Under the pieces are notes generated by a model, which was not told the DNA's origin, ran no database searches, and saw only the letters and a list, made by a program, of their open reading frames with translations. A stretch of DNA of 64,000 bases, from NCBI GenBank assembly GCA_964511385.1, contig CAZEFE010000001.1:434001-498000 (forward strand), in the 5' to 3' direction. Made by a program: the position numbers and the translations under genes. Below are positions 35,467 to 44,515 of this stretch, in pieces (the first letter of the stretch is position 1; every line of letters begins with the position of its first letter). This DNA comes from CAILHX01 sp964511385. GTDB taxonomy: Bacteria; Pseudomonadota; Gammaproteobacteria; Burkholderiales; Methylophilaceae.

Positions 35467-36409
35467 TTTCCCGCGTGGGCAGCAAACTTCTCATCCTGCG
35501 TGGTGCTGGCACATACTCCAGCATCACAAAACATCCCGCCAGTAGGGCAAACAACCAGCCCAGCGCCACCGGTGCGCGGTGATGCCCGGCGGGCGGTAAT
35601 TGTTCTATCGCTCTCAGCAGTTTTTCCTGCGGATCAGCGCGCACATAAGCCGCGCCGATATCCTGCGCCAGTTCTTTCAAGTAACTCTCCCGTAGCGCTG
35701 AAAGGTAGTATTCGCGCGGTTCCGAGGCGATCGAATCATCGCGTTTCCCCGTTGATTCTTCATCAACGATCTGGCTGGGTTCGATCTTGGTGGCGTAGGT
35801 TGACCAGTAGCCGATGATTTCGTTCTTGGCGTTGAACTTGGGGATGGGGCTGGGTTGCTCCGCGCCGATGCCGGCGAGCAGCCAGCCGTTGCCTTGTAAG
35901 CCGGTGAGTTCTATTTTGGTGATGGCGTTGAGCGGCGCGGCTTCGTCGCCGTCGGTGAACAACACGATCTGCGCGGGTTCCGGCAGCGCGGTTTGCATTG
36001 CAGCGGCGGCCTGCAGCCCCAGGCGCAGATGGCTGCTGCCGCGCCAGGCGGCCCGCCATTCCAGGCGGGCGAGGGTGTCTTGCAGTACGCCGTAGTTGGC
36101 GCAGATTTCGATGGGGGTGAACAGCGGCACCACTTCGGCATTGGCGAACAGCGCCAGGCTGACCTTGCTGCCACAGGGCAGCTTGCCCAGGGTATGCCTG
36201 AGCAAGTGGCGCATGTAGTTGAGGCGCGTCGCGCTTTGCCCGCCAATGGACATGTCGGCGACGTTCATGCTTTGCGTGATGTCCATCACGAACACATAGT
36301 TGCGGATATCGCGCGGCAGCCTGGCACTGGGGTTGAGTGCGGCGGCCAGCAGGCAGGGCAGGGCGAGCCAGAGGGCGTAACGGCGCAGCTTGGCGAGTAG
36401 TGCGGACAT
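35414..36409 (-). CDS. MxaL-like VWA protein, second copy
   Basis: A 331-residue paralog of MxaL. The VWA MIDAS is MDITQSMNVADM (about 43-54), and long stretches such as PLFTPIEICANY and LPEPAQIVLFTDGDEA nearly match the operon copy (PLFTPIEVCANY, LPEPAQVVFFTDGEEA). The membrane spans are near 10-25 and 285-303. It stands alone, five kilobases from mxaL, with an AraC gene converging on it; no mxaK or mxaC lies beside it. It may be a leftover of a duplicated operon or a specialised copy. The frame is intact. Confidence 0.8.
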   Translation of the reverse strand: MSALLAKLRRYALWLALPCLLAAALNPSARLPRDIRNYVFVMDITQSMNVADMSIGGQSATRLNYMRHLLRHTLGKLPCGSKVSLALFANAEVVPLFTPIEICANYGVLQDTLARLEWRAAWRGSSHLRLGLQAAAAMQTALPEPAQIVLFTDGDEAAPLNAITKIELTGLQGNGWLLAGIGAEQPSPIPKFNAKNEIIGYWSTYATKIEPSQIVDEESTGKRDDSIASEPREYYLSALRESYLKELAQDIGAAYVRADPQEKLLRAIEQLPPAGHHRAPVALGWLFALLAGCFVMLEYVPAPRRMRSLLPTRETRGNPGASPAAHSQTAT

Positions 36410-36484
36410 GCGCCCAAGCTTCGCGCATTCGCGGTGGATGCGCTTGGCTGGGGCGGTGGTGAAACTTGGCTGGGGCGGCTGTGA

Positions 36485-38092
36485 CTAGACCCGGAACCGG
36501 CTGACCGCGTCGTGCAGCTTGACGGCGACCTGCGCCAGCTGGTCGGCGGATTCGGCGATGCGCAGGCCGATTTCAACGCGGTTTTGCGTCATTTGCTTGA
36601 TGTCGATCACGCTCTGGTTGATCTTCATGCTGGCGGACAGGCCCTGGCGCGTGGCGCCGGCGATTTCCTCGATCACCGTCTTGGTCTTGATCGAGCCCTG
36701 GTTGATCTGCGTCAGCGAATCGCCAGCCTGGTTGGCCAGTTGCACGCCCTGGCGCACTTGGGCGATGCCTTGTTCCATCAGGCTGACGGCGGTTTGCGTT
36801 TCGGCCTGCACCGAGCCGATCATGCCGCCGATTTCCTGGGTGGCCTTGCTGGTGCGCTCGGCCAGTTTCCTCACTTCGTCGGCCACCACGGCAAAGCCGC
36901 GTCCTTGCTCCCCGGCGCGGGCGGCTTCGATGGCGGCGTTCAGCGCGAGCAGGTTGGTCTGGTCGGCGATTTCGCGGATGACCTGGACGATACCGCTGAT
37001 TTCGTTGGAGCGTTCGCCGAGGGAGGCCACGGTCTGGGCGATTTGCGACACCGAATCGGCAATGCGGTTGATTTCGGCGGAGGCTTCCTGCACCACGTCC
37101 TTGCCCTGCTGTGCCTGGGTGCCGGCGTCGAAGGCGATGTTTTCCGCCTGCTCCGCGCTTTGCGCCACCACGGTGATGCTGGCGGCCATGTTGTCCACGC
37201 TGGAGACGATTTCCTGCACGGCTTCGTTCTGGTGGGCCGAGCCGCGGGCAACTTGCTCGGAAACGGAAGTGAAGCCGGCGGCAAACTGGGAGATTTGCGC
37301 GGACTGCGCGAGCAAGTCTTTCACCAGGGCCTGCAGGCCGTCCATGAAGTGGTTGAACGACACCGTCACCACGGCAAATTCGTCGTTGGTGTTGGTGGCG
37401 GGGAGGCGCTGCGTCAGGTCGCCCTGGCCGCCGGTGAGCGAAGCCATGGAGCGCTCGAACTGGTGCAGCGGCTTGAGCAACGTGCGGGTAAACAGGTAGA
37501 CGGCGCCGCTGGTGAACAGCACCACCAGGATGGCGAAGCCGAGGTTCTGCAGGATCAGGCCTTCCAGCACGCTGAAGAATTCGGATTTCTTCACGCCGAC
37601 ATAAAGGATGCCGACCACTTCACCGGCGCTGTTCTTGATCGGGTCATAAGCGGTGAAAAAAGGCACGCCGAGGATGTCGGTCTGGCCGCGGTAGGGTTTG
37701 CCCTGGGTGATCACGGTGTCGTATACCGGGCCTTTGGCGAGGTGGGTGCCGATGGCGCGGGTGCCGTCGGGTTTCATGACGTTGGTGGCAACGCGCGTGT
37801 CGCCCATGAAAATGGTGGCGGTGCCGCCGACCAGTTCCTTGATTTTGTCCACCAGCTCGAAATTGTTGCTGATGACGTAGGTGTCGTTGACCAGTTGGCC
37901 GTCGACGACCTTGAAATCATTGCCTTTTCCATGCAGCAACTGCCAGGCGACGCGCATGCTTTTTTCCTGGCTGGACTGCGCCTGGTGCTCCATTTCATGG
38001 TTGAGGGTCAGCGCGGTAATGCCGACCAGGATGACAGCCAGGAACAAGCTGGAAATGCTGTTCAACAGCATCAGTTTGAAAGAAAGCTTCAT
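36485..38092 (-). CDS. Methyl-accepting chemotaxis protein
   Basis: A 535-residue transmembrane chemoreceptor. Membrane spans lie near 8-30 and 186-205, and between them is a single-Cache-type periplasmic sensor (GGTATIFMGDTRVATNV, then GVPFFTAYDPIKNSAGEVVG). HAMP follows (RTLLKPLHQFERSMASLTGG), then the coiled coil with the tip AAIEAARAGEQGRGFAVVAD. No C-terminal CheR-binding pentapeptide is present. The ligand is unknown; the sensor type is often used for small organic acids. Confidence 0.93.
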   Translation of the reverse strand: MKLSFKLMLLNSISSLFLAVILVGITALTLNHEMEHQAQSSQEKSMRVAWQLLHGKGNDFKVVDGQLVNDTYVISNNFELVDKIKELVGGTATIFMGDTRVATNVMKPDGTRAIGTHLAKGPVYDTVITQGKPYRGQTDILGVPFFTAYDPIKNSAGEVVGILYVGVKKSEFFSVLEGLILQNLGFAILVVLFTSGAVYLFTRTLLKPLHQFERSMASLTGGQGDLTQRLPATNTNDEFAVVTVSFNHFMDGLQALVKDLLAQSAQISQFAAGFTSVSEQVARGSAHQNEAVQEIVSSVDNMAASITVVAQSAEQAENIAFDAGTQAQQGKDVVQEASAEINRIADSVSQIAQTVASLGERSNEISGIVQVIREIADQTNLLALNAAIEAARAGEQGRGFAVVADEVRKLAERTSKATQEIGGMIGSVQAETQTAVSLMEQGIAQVRQGVQLANQAGDSLTQINQGSIKTKTVIEEIAGATRQGLSASMKINQSVIDIKQMTQNRVEIGLRIAESADQLAQVAVKLHDAVSRFRV

Positions 38093-38157
38093 GAAACAAT
38101 CCTCTCCCTGTAATGACTTTGATTTTTCACGTTATTTTGTTGGAGTATAGCGTATCC

Positions 38158-38544
38158 CTAAGTCTGTAACATCAGTGCTGCGGCAACGTGCCGGCCTTCG
38201 CTCATCAGGATGTTGTAGGTGCGGCAGGCGGCGCCGGTGTCCATGCACTCCATGCCGATGCCGAGTTCGGCCAGGCTGCGCCACAGGCGCGGGTGCGGAA
38301 ACCGGATGGTGGCCCCGGTGCCTAGCAGCACCACTTCCGGTTTCAGCGCGGCGATGGTTTCAAAATGGGTTTCGGTCAGTGCGGCGACGCTGGAGGCCTC
38401 CCAGTCGGTGATGAGTTGCGCCGGCAGTACCAGCAGGCTGCGCTGGTGCCGGGTGCCGGTGACTTCCACCCAGCTTGTTTCCGGGCCGATGTGGTAGCCG
38501 GTGATCAGGTTGTTGCCTTCCGGGGTGGTTAAATGCAGCTTCAT
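38158..38544 (-). CDS. Mth938-domain protein
   Basis: A 128-residue protein of the Mth938/NDUFAF3 (DUF498) family. It has the ALKPEVVLLGTGATIRFPHP core and GIGMECMDTGAACRTYNILMSEGR, characteristic of the family, which is found in bacteria and as a complex I assembly factor in mitochondria. It is divergent from the aminotransferase gene with 60 bases between the starts. The biochemical role in bacteria is not known. Confidence 0.85.
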   Translation of the reverse strand: MKLHLTTPEGNNLITGYHIGPETSWVEVTGTRHQRSLLVLPAQLITDWEASSVAALTETHFETIAALKPEVVLLGTGATIRFPHPRLWRSLAELGIGMECMDTGAACRTYNILMSEGRHVAAALMLQT

Positions 38545-38604
38545 GGCTTACGGTGGTTGGTGTTTCGGGTAAAATACCACATTTTCCCAGTCACCCAACT
38601 TACC

Positions 38605-39837
38605 GTGGAACCGATACTCAAGTCATCCAAGCTGAACAACGTCTGCTACGACATCCGTGGGCCGGTGCTGCAACGCGCCCGCGAGATGGAAGACGAAGGC
38701 CATCGCATCATCAAGCTGAATATCGGCAATCCCGCGCCGTTCGGCTTTGAAGCGCCGGATGAAATCGTGCGCGACGTGATCCACAACCTGCCGGATGCTT
38801 CCGGCTACAGCGATTCCAAGGGGCTGTTCGCGGCGCGCAAGGCGATCATGCACCAGACCCAGGCCAAGAATATTGCCGGGGTGCAGATCGACGACATTTT
38901 TATCGGCAACGGCGTGTCCGAACTGATCGTGATGGCGATGAATGCGTTGCTGAACAATGGCGACCAGGTTCTGGTGCCGGCGCCCGATTACCCGTTGTGG
39001 ACGGCGGCGGTGAGCCTGTCCGGCGGTACCCCGCGCCATTACCTGTGTGACGAGGAATCCGGCTGGCTGCCCGACCTCAACGACATCGAAAACAAGATCA
39101 ACGCCAACACGCGCGGCATTGTCATTATCAACCCCAACAATCCGACCGGCGCGCTGTACCCGCGTGAAATCCTGGAAGGCATTATCGAGATTGCCCGCCA
39201 CCATAACCTCATTGTTTTTGCCGACGAGATTTACGACAAGGTGCTGTACGACGGCAACGAGCATACGTCGATTGCCTCGCTGGCGGATGACGTGTTGTTC
39301 GTGACTTTCAACGGGCTGTCCAAGAATTATCGTTCCTGCGGTTTTCGTGCTGGCTGGCTGGTGCTTTCCGGCGAGAAGCGCCATGCCCAGGATTACATCG
39401 AAGGCCTGAACATGTTGGCTTCGATGCGCCTGTGCGCCAACGTACCGGGGCAGTTCGCCATCCAGACCGCGTTGGGCGGCTACCAAAGTATCGACGACCT
39501 GGTGGCGCCGGGCGGCAGGCTGTGCCGCCAGCGCGACCTGGCGCACAAGTTGTTGACGGATATTCCCGGCGTGACCTGCGTACACCCCAAGGGGGCGATG
39601 TACCTGTTTCCCCGACTGGACCCCAAGCTGTACCCGATCCAGGACGACAAGCAGTTCATCCTCGAACTGCTGGAGGCGGAGCGCGTGTTGCTGGTACAGG
39701 GCACCGGCTTCAACTGGCCGAACCCGGACCACTTCCGCGTGGTGTTCCTGCCCAATGCGGACGACCTGACCGAGGCCATTGGCCGCATTGCGCGCTTCCT
39801 CGAGCAGTACCGCAAGCGTCACGGTGCAGCCAGCTAA
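38605..39837 (+). CDS. Alanine-type PLP aminotransferase (AlaA-like)
   Basis: A 410-residue class I aminotransferase. PLP-binding lysine 240 lies in FNGLSKNYRSCGFRAGW. IKLNIGNPAPFGFEAP and IINPNNPTGALYP are typical of the AlaA group that makes alanine from pyruvate and glutamate. The GTG at 38605 gives the best start; there is no clear ribosome binding site. It is upstream of hom and thrC, the usual betaproteobacterial order. The spacer after it holds short repeats of TAACGACT. Substrate is inferred from similarity. Confidence 0.85.
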   Translation: MEPILKSSKLNNVCYDIRGPVLQRAREMEDEGHRIIKLNIGNPAPFGFEAPDEIVRDVIHNLPDASGYSDSKGLFAARKAIMHQTQAKNIAGVQIDDIFIGNGVSELIVMAMNALLNNGDQVLVPAPDYPLWTAAVSLSGGTPRHYLCDEESGWLPDLNDIENKINANTRGIVIINPNNPTGALYPREILEGIIEIARHHNLIVFADEIYDKVLYDGNEHTSIASLADDVLFVTFNGLSKNYRSCGFRAGWLVLSGEKRHAQDYIEGLNMLASMRLCANVPGQFAIQTALGGYQSIDDLVAPGGRLCRQRDLAHKLLTDIPGVTCVHPKGAMYLFPRLDPKLYPIQDDKQFILELLEAERVLLVQGTGFNWPNPDHFRVVFLPNADDLTEAIGRIARFLEQYRKRHGAAS

Positions 39838-39869
39838 CGACTAACGACTCTGAACTAACGACTTATTCT

Positions 39870-41183
39870 ATGAAACCAATCAATGTAGGCCTTCTGGGCA
39901 TCGGTACTGTGGGCGGCGGGACGTGGACGGTGCTGACCCGCAACCAGGAAGAAATCACCCGCCGTGCCGGACGCCCGATCCGGATTGTGAAAGTGGCGGA
40001 CAAGGATGTGGCGCGCGCCAGGGACATTACCGGCGGCACGGTCGAGGTGACGGACGATGCGTTTTCCGTGGTGGCCGACCCCAACGTGGATATTGTGGTT
40101 GAACTGATTGGCGGCTACACGCTGGCCAAGGAACTGGTGCTGAAGGCGATTGAAAACGGCAAGCACGTGGTGACGGCGAACAAGGCGTTGCTGGCGCTGC
40201 ACGGCAACGAGATTTTTGCCGCCGCGCAGAAAAAAGGCGTGATGGTGGCGTTCGAAGCCGCCGTGGCCGGCGGCATCCCCATCATCAAGGCGGTGCGCGA
40301 GGGCCTGGCGGCCAACCGCATCGAATGGATCGCCGGCATCATCAACGGCACCACCAATTTCATCCTCACCGAAATGCGCGAGAAGGGCCTGGCGTTTGGC
40401 GACGTGCTGAAAGAGGCGCAGCGCCTGGGCTACGCCGAGGCCGACCCGACTTTCGACGTGGAAGGCATTGATGCCGCGCACAAGCTGATGATCCTGGCGG
40501 CGATCGGCTTCGGCATCCCGATGCAGTTCGACAAGGCTTACACCGAAGGCATCACCAAGCTGACGCGCGAGGATATCCAGTATGCCGAGCAGTTGGGCTA
40601 TCGCGTCAAATTGTTGGGCATCACCAAACGTACCGACGCCGGCGTGGAATTGCGCGTGCACCCGACGCTGATCCCGGAAAAGCGCCTGATCGCCAATGTG
40701 GACGGTGCGATGAACGCCGTGGTGGTGAAGGGCGATGCTGTTGGCCCCACGCTGTATTACGGCAAGGGCGCCGGTGCCGAGCCGACCGCCTCCGCCGTGG
40801 TGGCCGATCTGGTGGATGTGACCCGGATGGCCACCGCCGACCCGCACCAGCGTGTACCGCACCTGGCGTTCCAGCCGGATCAGCTTTCCGATTTGCCCAT
40901 CCTGCCGATGGATGAAGTGCGCACCGCGTATTACCTGCGCCTGCGCGCGACCGATAAACCCGGGGTGCTGGCCGATATCACCCGTATTCTGGGCGACCTG
41001 AACATTTCCATTGATGCCTTTCTGCAAAAGGAACCGGCGGAAGGTGAGAAAGAAGTGGACATCATCATGCTCACCCACATCACGGTGGAAAAAAACATCA
41101 ATCAGGCGATTGCGAAAATCGAAGCGCTGCCGGCGATTTCCGGCAGCATCACCCGCATCCGCCTTGAAGAGTTGAATGGCTAA
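39870..41183 (+). CDS. hom: Homoserine dehydrogenase
   Basis: A 437-residue NADP-dependent enzyme that reduces aspartate semialdehyde to homoserine. The N-terminal Rossmann motif is VGLLGIGTVGGGTW; the catalytic region has GGIPIIKAVREGLAANRI and GIINGTTNFIL; a C-terminal ACT domain starts near residue 352 (YYLRLRATDKPGVLADI), so threonine feedback is expected. The ATG at 39870 was selected over a longer upstream frame inside the aminotransferase gene. thrC follows after three bases. Confidence 0.97.
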   Translation: MKPINVGLLGIGTVGGGTWTVLTRNQEEITRRAGRPIRIVKVADKDVARARDITGGTVEVTDDAFSVVADPNVDIVVELIGGYTLAKELVLKAIENGKHVVTANKALLALHGNEIFAAAQKKGVMVAFEAAVAGGIPIIKAVREGLAANRIEWIAGIINGTTNFILTEMREKGLAFGDVLKEAQRLGYAEADPTFDVEGIDAAHKLMILAAIGFGIPMQFDKAYTEGITKLTREDIQYAEQLGYRVKLLGITKRTDAGVELRVHPTLIPEKRLIANVDGAMNAVVVKGDAVGPTLYYGKGAGAEPTASAVVADLVDVTRMATADPHQRVPHLAFQPDQLSDLPILPMDEVRTAYYLRLRATDKPGVLADITRILGDLNISIDAFLQKEPAEGEKEVDIIMLTHITVEKNINQAIAKIEALPAISGSITRIRLEELNG

Positions 41184-41186
41184 CCT

Positions 41187-42614
41187 ATGAAATACATCTC
41201 GACCCGCGGCAACTCGCCGGCTTTGACTTTCAGCGAAATCCTGCTCGGCGGCCTGGCGCCCGACGGCGGCCTGTACCTGCCGGAAAGTTATCCGCAGTTT
41301 TCGGAGACCGACCTCGCTGCCATGCGCGGCATGGATTACCGCGAACTGGCGTTCACCATCCTGTCGCGTTTTGCCGACGACATCCCGGTCGCCGACCTGC
41401 GCGACATTATCAACAAAACCTATACCGCCGAGGTCTACAGTTTTGTGCGCGAAGGCCAGGATGCCGAAGACATCACACCCACCGTCAAGTTGGAAGACAA
41501 CCTTTACCTGCTGTCACTCTCCAACGGCCCGACACTGGCGTTCAAGGACATGGCGATGCAGCTGCTGGGCAACCTGTTCGAATACGTGCTGGCCAAAACC
41601 GGGCGCGAGCTCAACATCCTCGGCGCGACCTCGGGCGATACCGGCTCCGCCGCCGAATACGCCATGCGCGGCAAGAAGGGCGTGAAAGTGTTCATGCTGT
41701 CGCCGCACCAGAAAATGAGCCGCTTCCAGACGGCACAGATGTTCAGCCTGCAAGACCCCAACATCTTCAACATCGCGATCAAGGGCGTGTTCGACGACGC
41801 GCAGGACATCGTCAAGGCGGTATCCAACGACCATGCATTCAAGGCCAAGCACAAGATCGGCGCGGTTAATTCCATCAATTGGGCGCGCGTCGTGGCGCAG
41901 ATCGTGTACTACTTCAAGGGCTACTTCGCTGTCACCCGCAGCAACGCGGAACAGGTCAGCTTCGCCGTGCCGTCCGGCAACTTCGGCAACGTCTGCGCCG
42001 GCCACATCGCGCGCATGATGGGCCTGCCGATTGCCAAGCTGGTGGTGGCCACCAACGAAAACGACGTGCTGGACGAGTTCTTCCGCACCGGCGTCTATCG
42101 TCCGCGCGATTCCGCCCACACCTACCACACCAGCAGCCCGTCCATGGACATCAGCAAAGCCTCCAACTTCGAGCGCTTCGTGTTCGACCTGGTGGGGCGT
42201 GACGGCGCGAAAATGCGCGAACTGTGGAGCAAGGTGGATAGCGGCGGTGCGTTCGACCTCAACGAAGGCGGCTATTTTGCTAAGGTGGCCGATTATGGTT
42301 TCGTCTCCGGCGCCAGCAACCACGAGATGCGCATGAAAATGATCCGCTGGGTCAACGAAGCGTATGGCCTCACCATAGACACCCATACCGCCGACGGGCT
42401 CAAGGTAGCCCTGGAACACCGCGAACCCGGCACGCCCATCGTGGTGCTGGAAACCGCGCTCCCCGCCAAGTTCGAGGATGCCATCCAAGAAGCGCTGGGC
42501 CAAGTGCCGGCACGCCCTGCGGCATTGCAAGGGCTGGAAGACCTGCCACAGCGTTTTGAAGTAATGGAAGCCGATGTGGATGCGGTGAAACGGTTTATCG
42601 AGGCGCACACCTGA
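41187..42614 (+). CDS. thrC: Threonine synthase
   Basis: Converts O-phosphohomoserine to threonine. It has 475 residues, the long bacterial type. PLP lysine 120 lies in LAFKDMAMQ, and LGATSGDTGSAAEYAM forms the phosphate-binding loop. It follows hom with three bases between, so both are in one operon. thyA begins one base after its stop. Confidence 0.97.
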   Translation: MKYISTRGNSPALTFSEILLGGLAPDGGLYLPESYPQFSETDLAAMRGMDYRELAFTILSRFADDIPVADLRDIINKTYTAEVYSFVREGQDAEDITPTVKLEDNLYLLSLSNGPTLAFKDMAMQLLGNLFEYVLAKTGRELNILGATSGDTGSAAEYAMRGKKGVKVFMLSPHQKMSRFQTAQMFSLQDPNIFNIAIKGVFDDAQDIVKAVSNDHAFKAKHKIGAVNSINWARVVAQIVYYFKGYFAVTRSNAEQVSFAVPSGNFGNVCAGHIARMMGLPIAKLVVATNENDVLDEFFRTGVYRPRDSAHTYHTSSPSMDISKASNFERFVFDLVGRDGAKMRELWSKVDSGGAFDLNEGGYFAKVADYGFVSGASNHEMRMKMIRWVNEAYGLTIDTHTADGLKVALEHREPGTPIVVLETALPAKFEDAIQEALGQVPARPAALQGLEDLPQRFEVMEADVDAVKRFIEAHT

Positions 42615-42615
42615 G

Positions 42616-43410
42616 ATGCAGCAATACCTCGACTTGATGCGCCATGTGCTCGAGCATGGCAACAAAAAGGAAGACCGCACCGGCACTGGCACGGTGTCGG
42701 TATTCGGCTACCAGATGCGCTTCAACCTGGCCGAGGGCTTTCCGCTGCTGACCACCAAGAAGGTGCACCTCAAGTCCATTATTCACGAGTTGCTGTGGTT
42801 CCTGCAGGGCAGCACGAACATCAAGTATCTCAAGGACAACGGCGTCAGCATCTGGGACGAGTGGGCCGACGAGAACGGCAACCTCGGCCCGGTGTACGGT
42901 TACCAATGGCGCAACTGGCCCAAGCCGGACGGCACGCACATCGACCAGATTGCCCAGGTGGTCGAGGCGATCAAGAACAACCCGGATTCACGCCGCCTGA
43001 TTGTTTCCGCCTGGAACGTGGCGGATGTGGACCAGATGAAGCTGCCGCCGTGCCACGCGTTCTTCCAGTTCTACATCGCTGACGGCAAGCTGTCATGCCA
43101 GCTCTACCAGCGTAGCGCCGACATTTTTCTCGGCGTGCCGTTCAACATTGCCTCGTATGCCTTGCTCACCATGATGGTGGCGCAGGTGTGCGGGCTGAAA
43201 CTGGGGGAGTTTGTGCATACGCTGGGTGATGCGCACATCTACTCCAACCATTTTGAGCAAACCCGCGAACAGCTCTCCCGTCAGCCGCGTTCGTTGCCTA
43301 CCATGCGTATCAATCCCGAGGTGCAGGATATTTTCTCCTTCAAGTTTGAAGACTTCACCCTGGAAAATTACGACCCGCATCCCGCCATCAAGGCTGCCGT
43401 GGCTGTCTGA
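42616..43410 (+). CDS. thyA: Thymidylate synthase
   Basis: Makes dTMP from dUMP with methylene-THF. It has 264 residues, the E. coli type. The catalytic cysteine is residue 146 in LPPCHAFFQF, with the arginine-bearing NPDSRRLIVSAWN before it and LYQRSADIFLGVPFN after it. The gene starts one base after thrC, so it may be cotranscribed. The C1 donor comes from the glyA reaction. Confidence 0.98.
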   Translation: MQQYLDLMRHVLEHGNKKEDRTGTGTVSVFGYQMRFNLAEGFPLLTTKKVHLKSIIHELLWFLQGSTNIKYLKDNGVSIWDEWADENGNLGPVYGYQWRNWPKPDGTHIDQIAQVVEAIKNNPDSRRLIVSAWNVADVDQMKLPPCHAFFQFYIADGKLSCQLYQRSADIFLGVPFNIASYALLTMMVAQVCGLKLGEFVHTLGDAHIYSNHFEQTREQLSRQPRSLPTMRINPEVQDIFSFKFEDFTLENYDPHPAIKAAVAV

Positions 43411-43444
43411 GCCAACCCCCGGCGTGCTAAAATAACAACTCGCC

Positions 43445-43533
43445 GCCCGGGTGGTGAAATAGGTAGACACAAGGGACTTAAAATCCCTCGCTGCGAAAGC
43501 GGCGTACCGGTTCGATTCCGGTCCCGGGCACCA
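43445..43533 (+). tRNA. tRNA-Leu (UAA)
   Basis: An 89-base tRNA with encoded CCA. The acceptor arms GCCCGGG (43445-43451) and CCCGGGC (43523-43529) pair fully; the discriminator is A. The anticodon loop GGGACTTAAAATCCC shows a TAA anticodon. A long variable arm (CTCGCTGCGAAAGCGG) and the T loop GGTTCGATTCC confirm a class II leucine tRNA. It lies between thyA and a BLUF gene. Confidence 0.97.
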
Positions 43534-43570
43534 TCTCAGCGCAGCAACGGATATAAGGGGTGCAAGCACT

Positions 43571-44002
43571 ATGCATTCATCCGATATGTCGTGTCGCCAA
43601 ATCATCTATATCAGCCGTCCCACTGCCGAAATTGACGACAGTGTGCTGTTGAACATCCTTGTCCGCTCCCAGGTGAAAAATGACGATATGGGCATCTCCG
43701 GGCTGCTGGTGTTCCATCACGGGCAGTTTATGCAGTTGCTGGAAGGTGATGCCGGCGTTGTGGGCAAGTTAATGGACACGATCCGGCAGGACCCGCGGCA
43801 TGCCGATGTTGCCATATTGCTGGACAGAGAAAGCCCGAAGCGCTGCATGCCGATGTGGGCCATGGCGTTCAGCACCAGCAAACCCATGGATCAAACAATC
43901 AAGGAGCAGGCGTTCAGCCTGTCCCTGGAGGAAGGCAAAAGTATTTGCGCGGCGATGAGTGGCGAGGTCGGCCGGATTTTCCATCAGTTCCTCAGTGACT
44001 GA
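43571..44002 (+). CDS. BLUF-domain blue-light photoreceptor
   Basis: A 143-residue stand-alone BLUF protein. The family core is visible: IIYISRPT (flavin tyrosine near residue 12), LVRSQVKNDDMGISGLLVF with the asparagine, and FMQLLEG with the key glutamine near residue 57. A short helical tail follows. It binds FAD and senses blue light; output partners are unknown and no output domain is fused. Its 3' end overlaps the DUF2721 gene by 19 bases, tail to tail. Confidence 0.88.
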   Translation: MHSSDMSCRQIIYISRPTAEIDDSVLLNILVRSQVKNDDMGISGLLVFHHGQFMQLLEGDAGVVGKLMDTIRQDPRHADVAILLDRESPKRCMPMWAMAFSTSKPMDQTIKEQAFSLSLEEGKSICAAMSGEVGRIFHQFLSD

Positions 44003-44433
44003 TCCTGCTGCTTCGGCATGCCGATCACGGTAGCGGCCAGAGAGATTTCACGCAGGAAGCACAGCAATCCCGAAATCAGCACCAGCATGGTCAGCACGAA
44101 CAGGAATGCAACTGCGCGCGCCGGGTCGTGATTGGTTTCGGAACCGATAAACAGCGTGGCGATCAGCATGCAGGTCAGCAGTGCTGACAGGGTGCACAGG
44201 CTGATCGACCAGTGTATCCAGCGCGACCTGCGCAGCAGTTTCAGCATTTCGGTGTGGTGTGCCGCCTGCAGTTCCGGTGCGGATTCGCTGAGCAGGCGGA
44301 AACGATCGACAACCCGCGCCAGCCGGCTGGCCAATACGTTCAGTATGGCGCCAATCCCGGTCATTAAAAAGGCGGGGGCGATGGCTTGCTGGACGGCAAT
44401 ACTCACGGTCATGATATTGGCGGGGTCTTGCAT
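43984..44433 (-). CDS. DUF2721 membrane protein
   Basis: A 149-residue protein with three hydrophobic segments (about 10-32, 73-95 and 106-124). The start IAVQQAIAPAFLMTGIGAIL and the RLARVVDRFR loop are typical of the DUF2721 family. Function is unknown; it is common in proteobacteria. It is convergent with the BLUF gene. Confidence 0.82.
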   Translation of the reverse strand: MQDPANIMTVSIAVQQAIAPAFLMTGIGAILNVLASRLARVVDRFRLLSESAPELQAAHHTEMLKLLRRSRWIHWSISLCTLSALLTCMLIATLFIGSETNHDPARAVAFLFVLTMLVLISGLLCFLREISLAATVIGMPKQQDQSLRN

Positions 44434-44515
44434 GGCGGCCTTTCGTTGATGTCGGGATGAATGCCGGCATTATGCGGTAATATGAATCTGCTTTCACCCT
44501 GACGAGGAGCCCATC

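Noticed and set aside
36512..38113. 533-codon open frame opposite the chemoreceptor gene
   Set aside because: Composition is glycine/histidine-rich with no domain; the minus-strand frame encodes a clear MCP.
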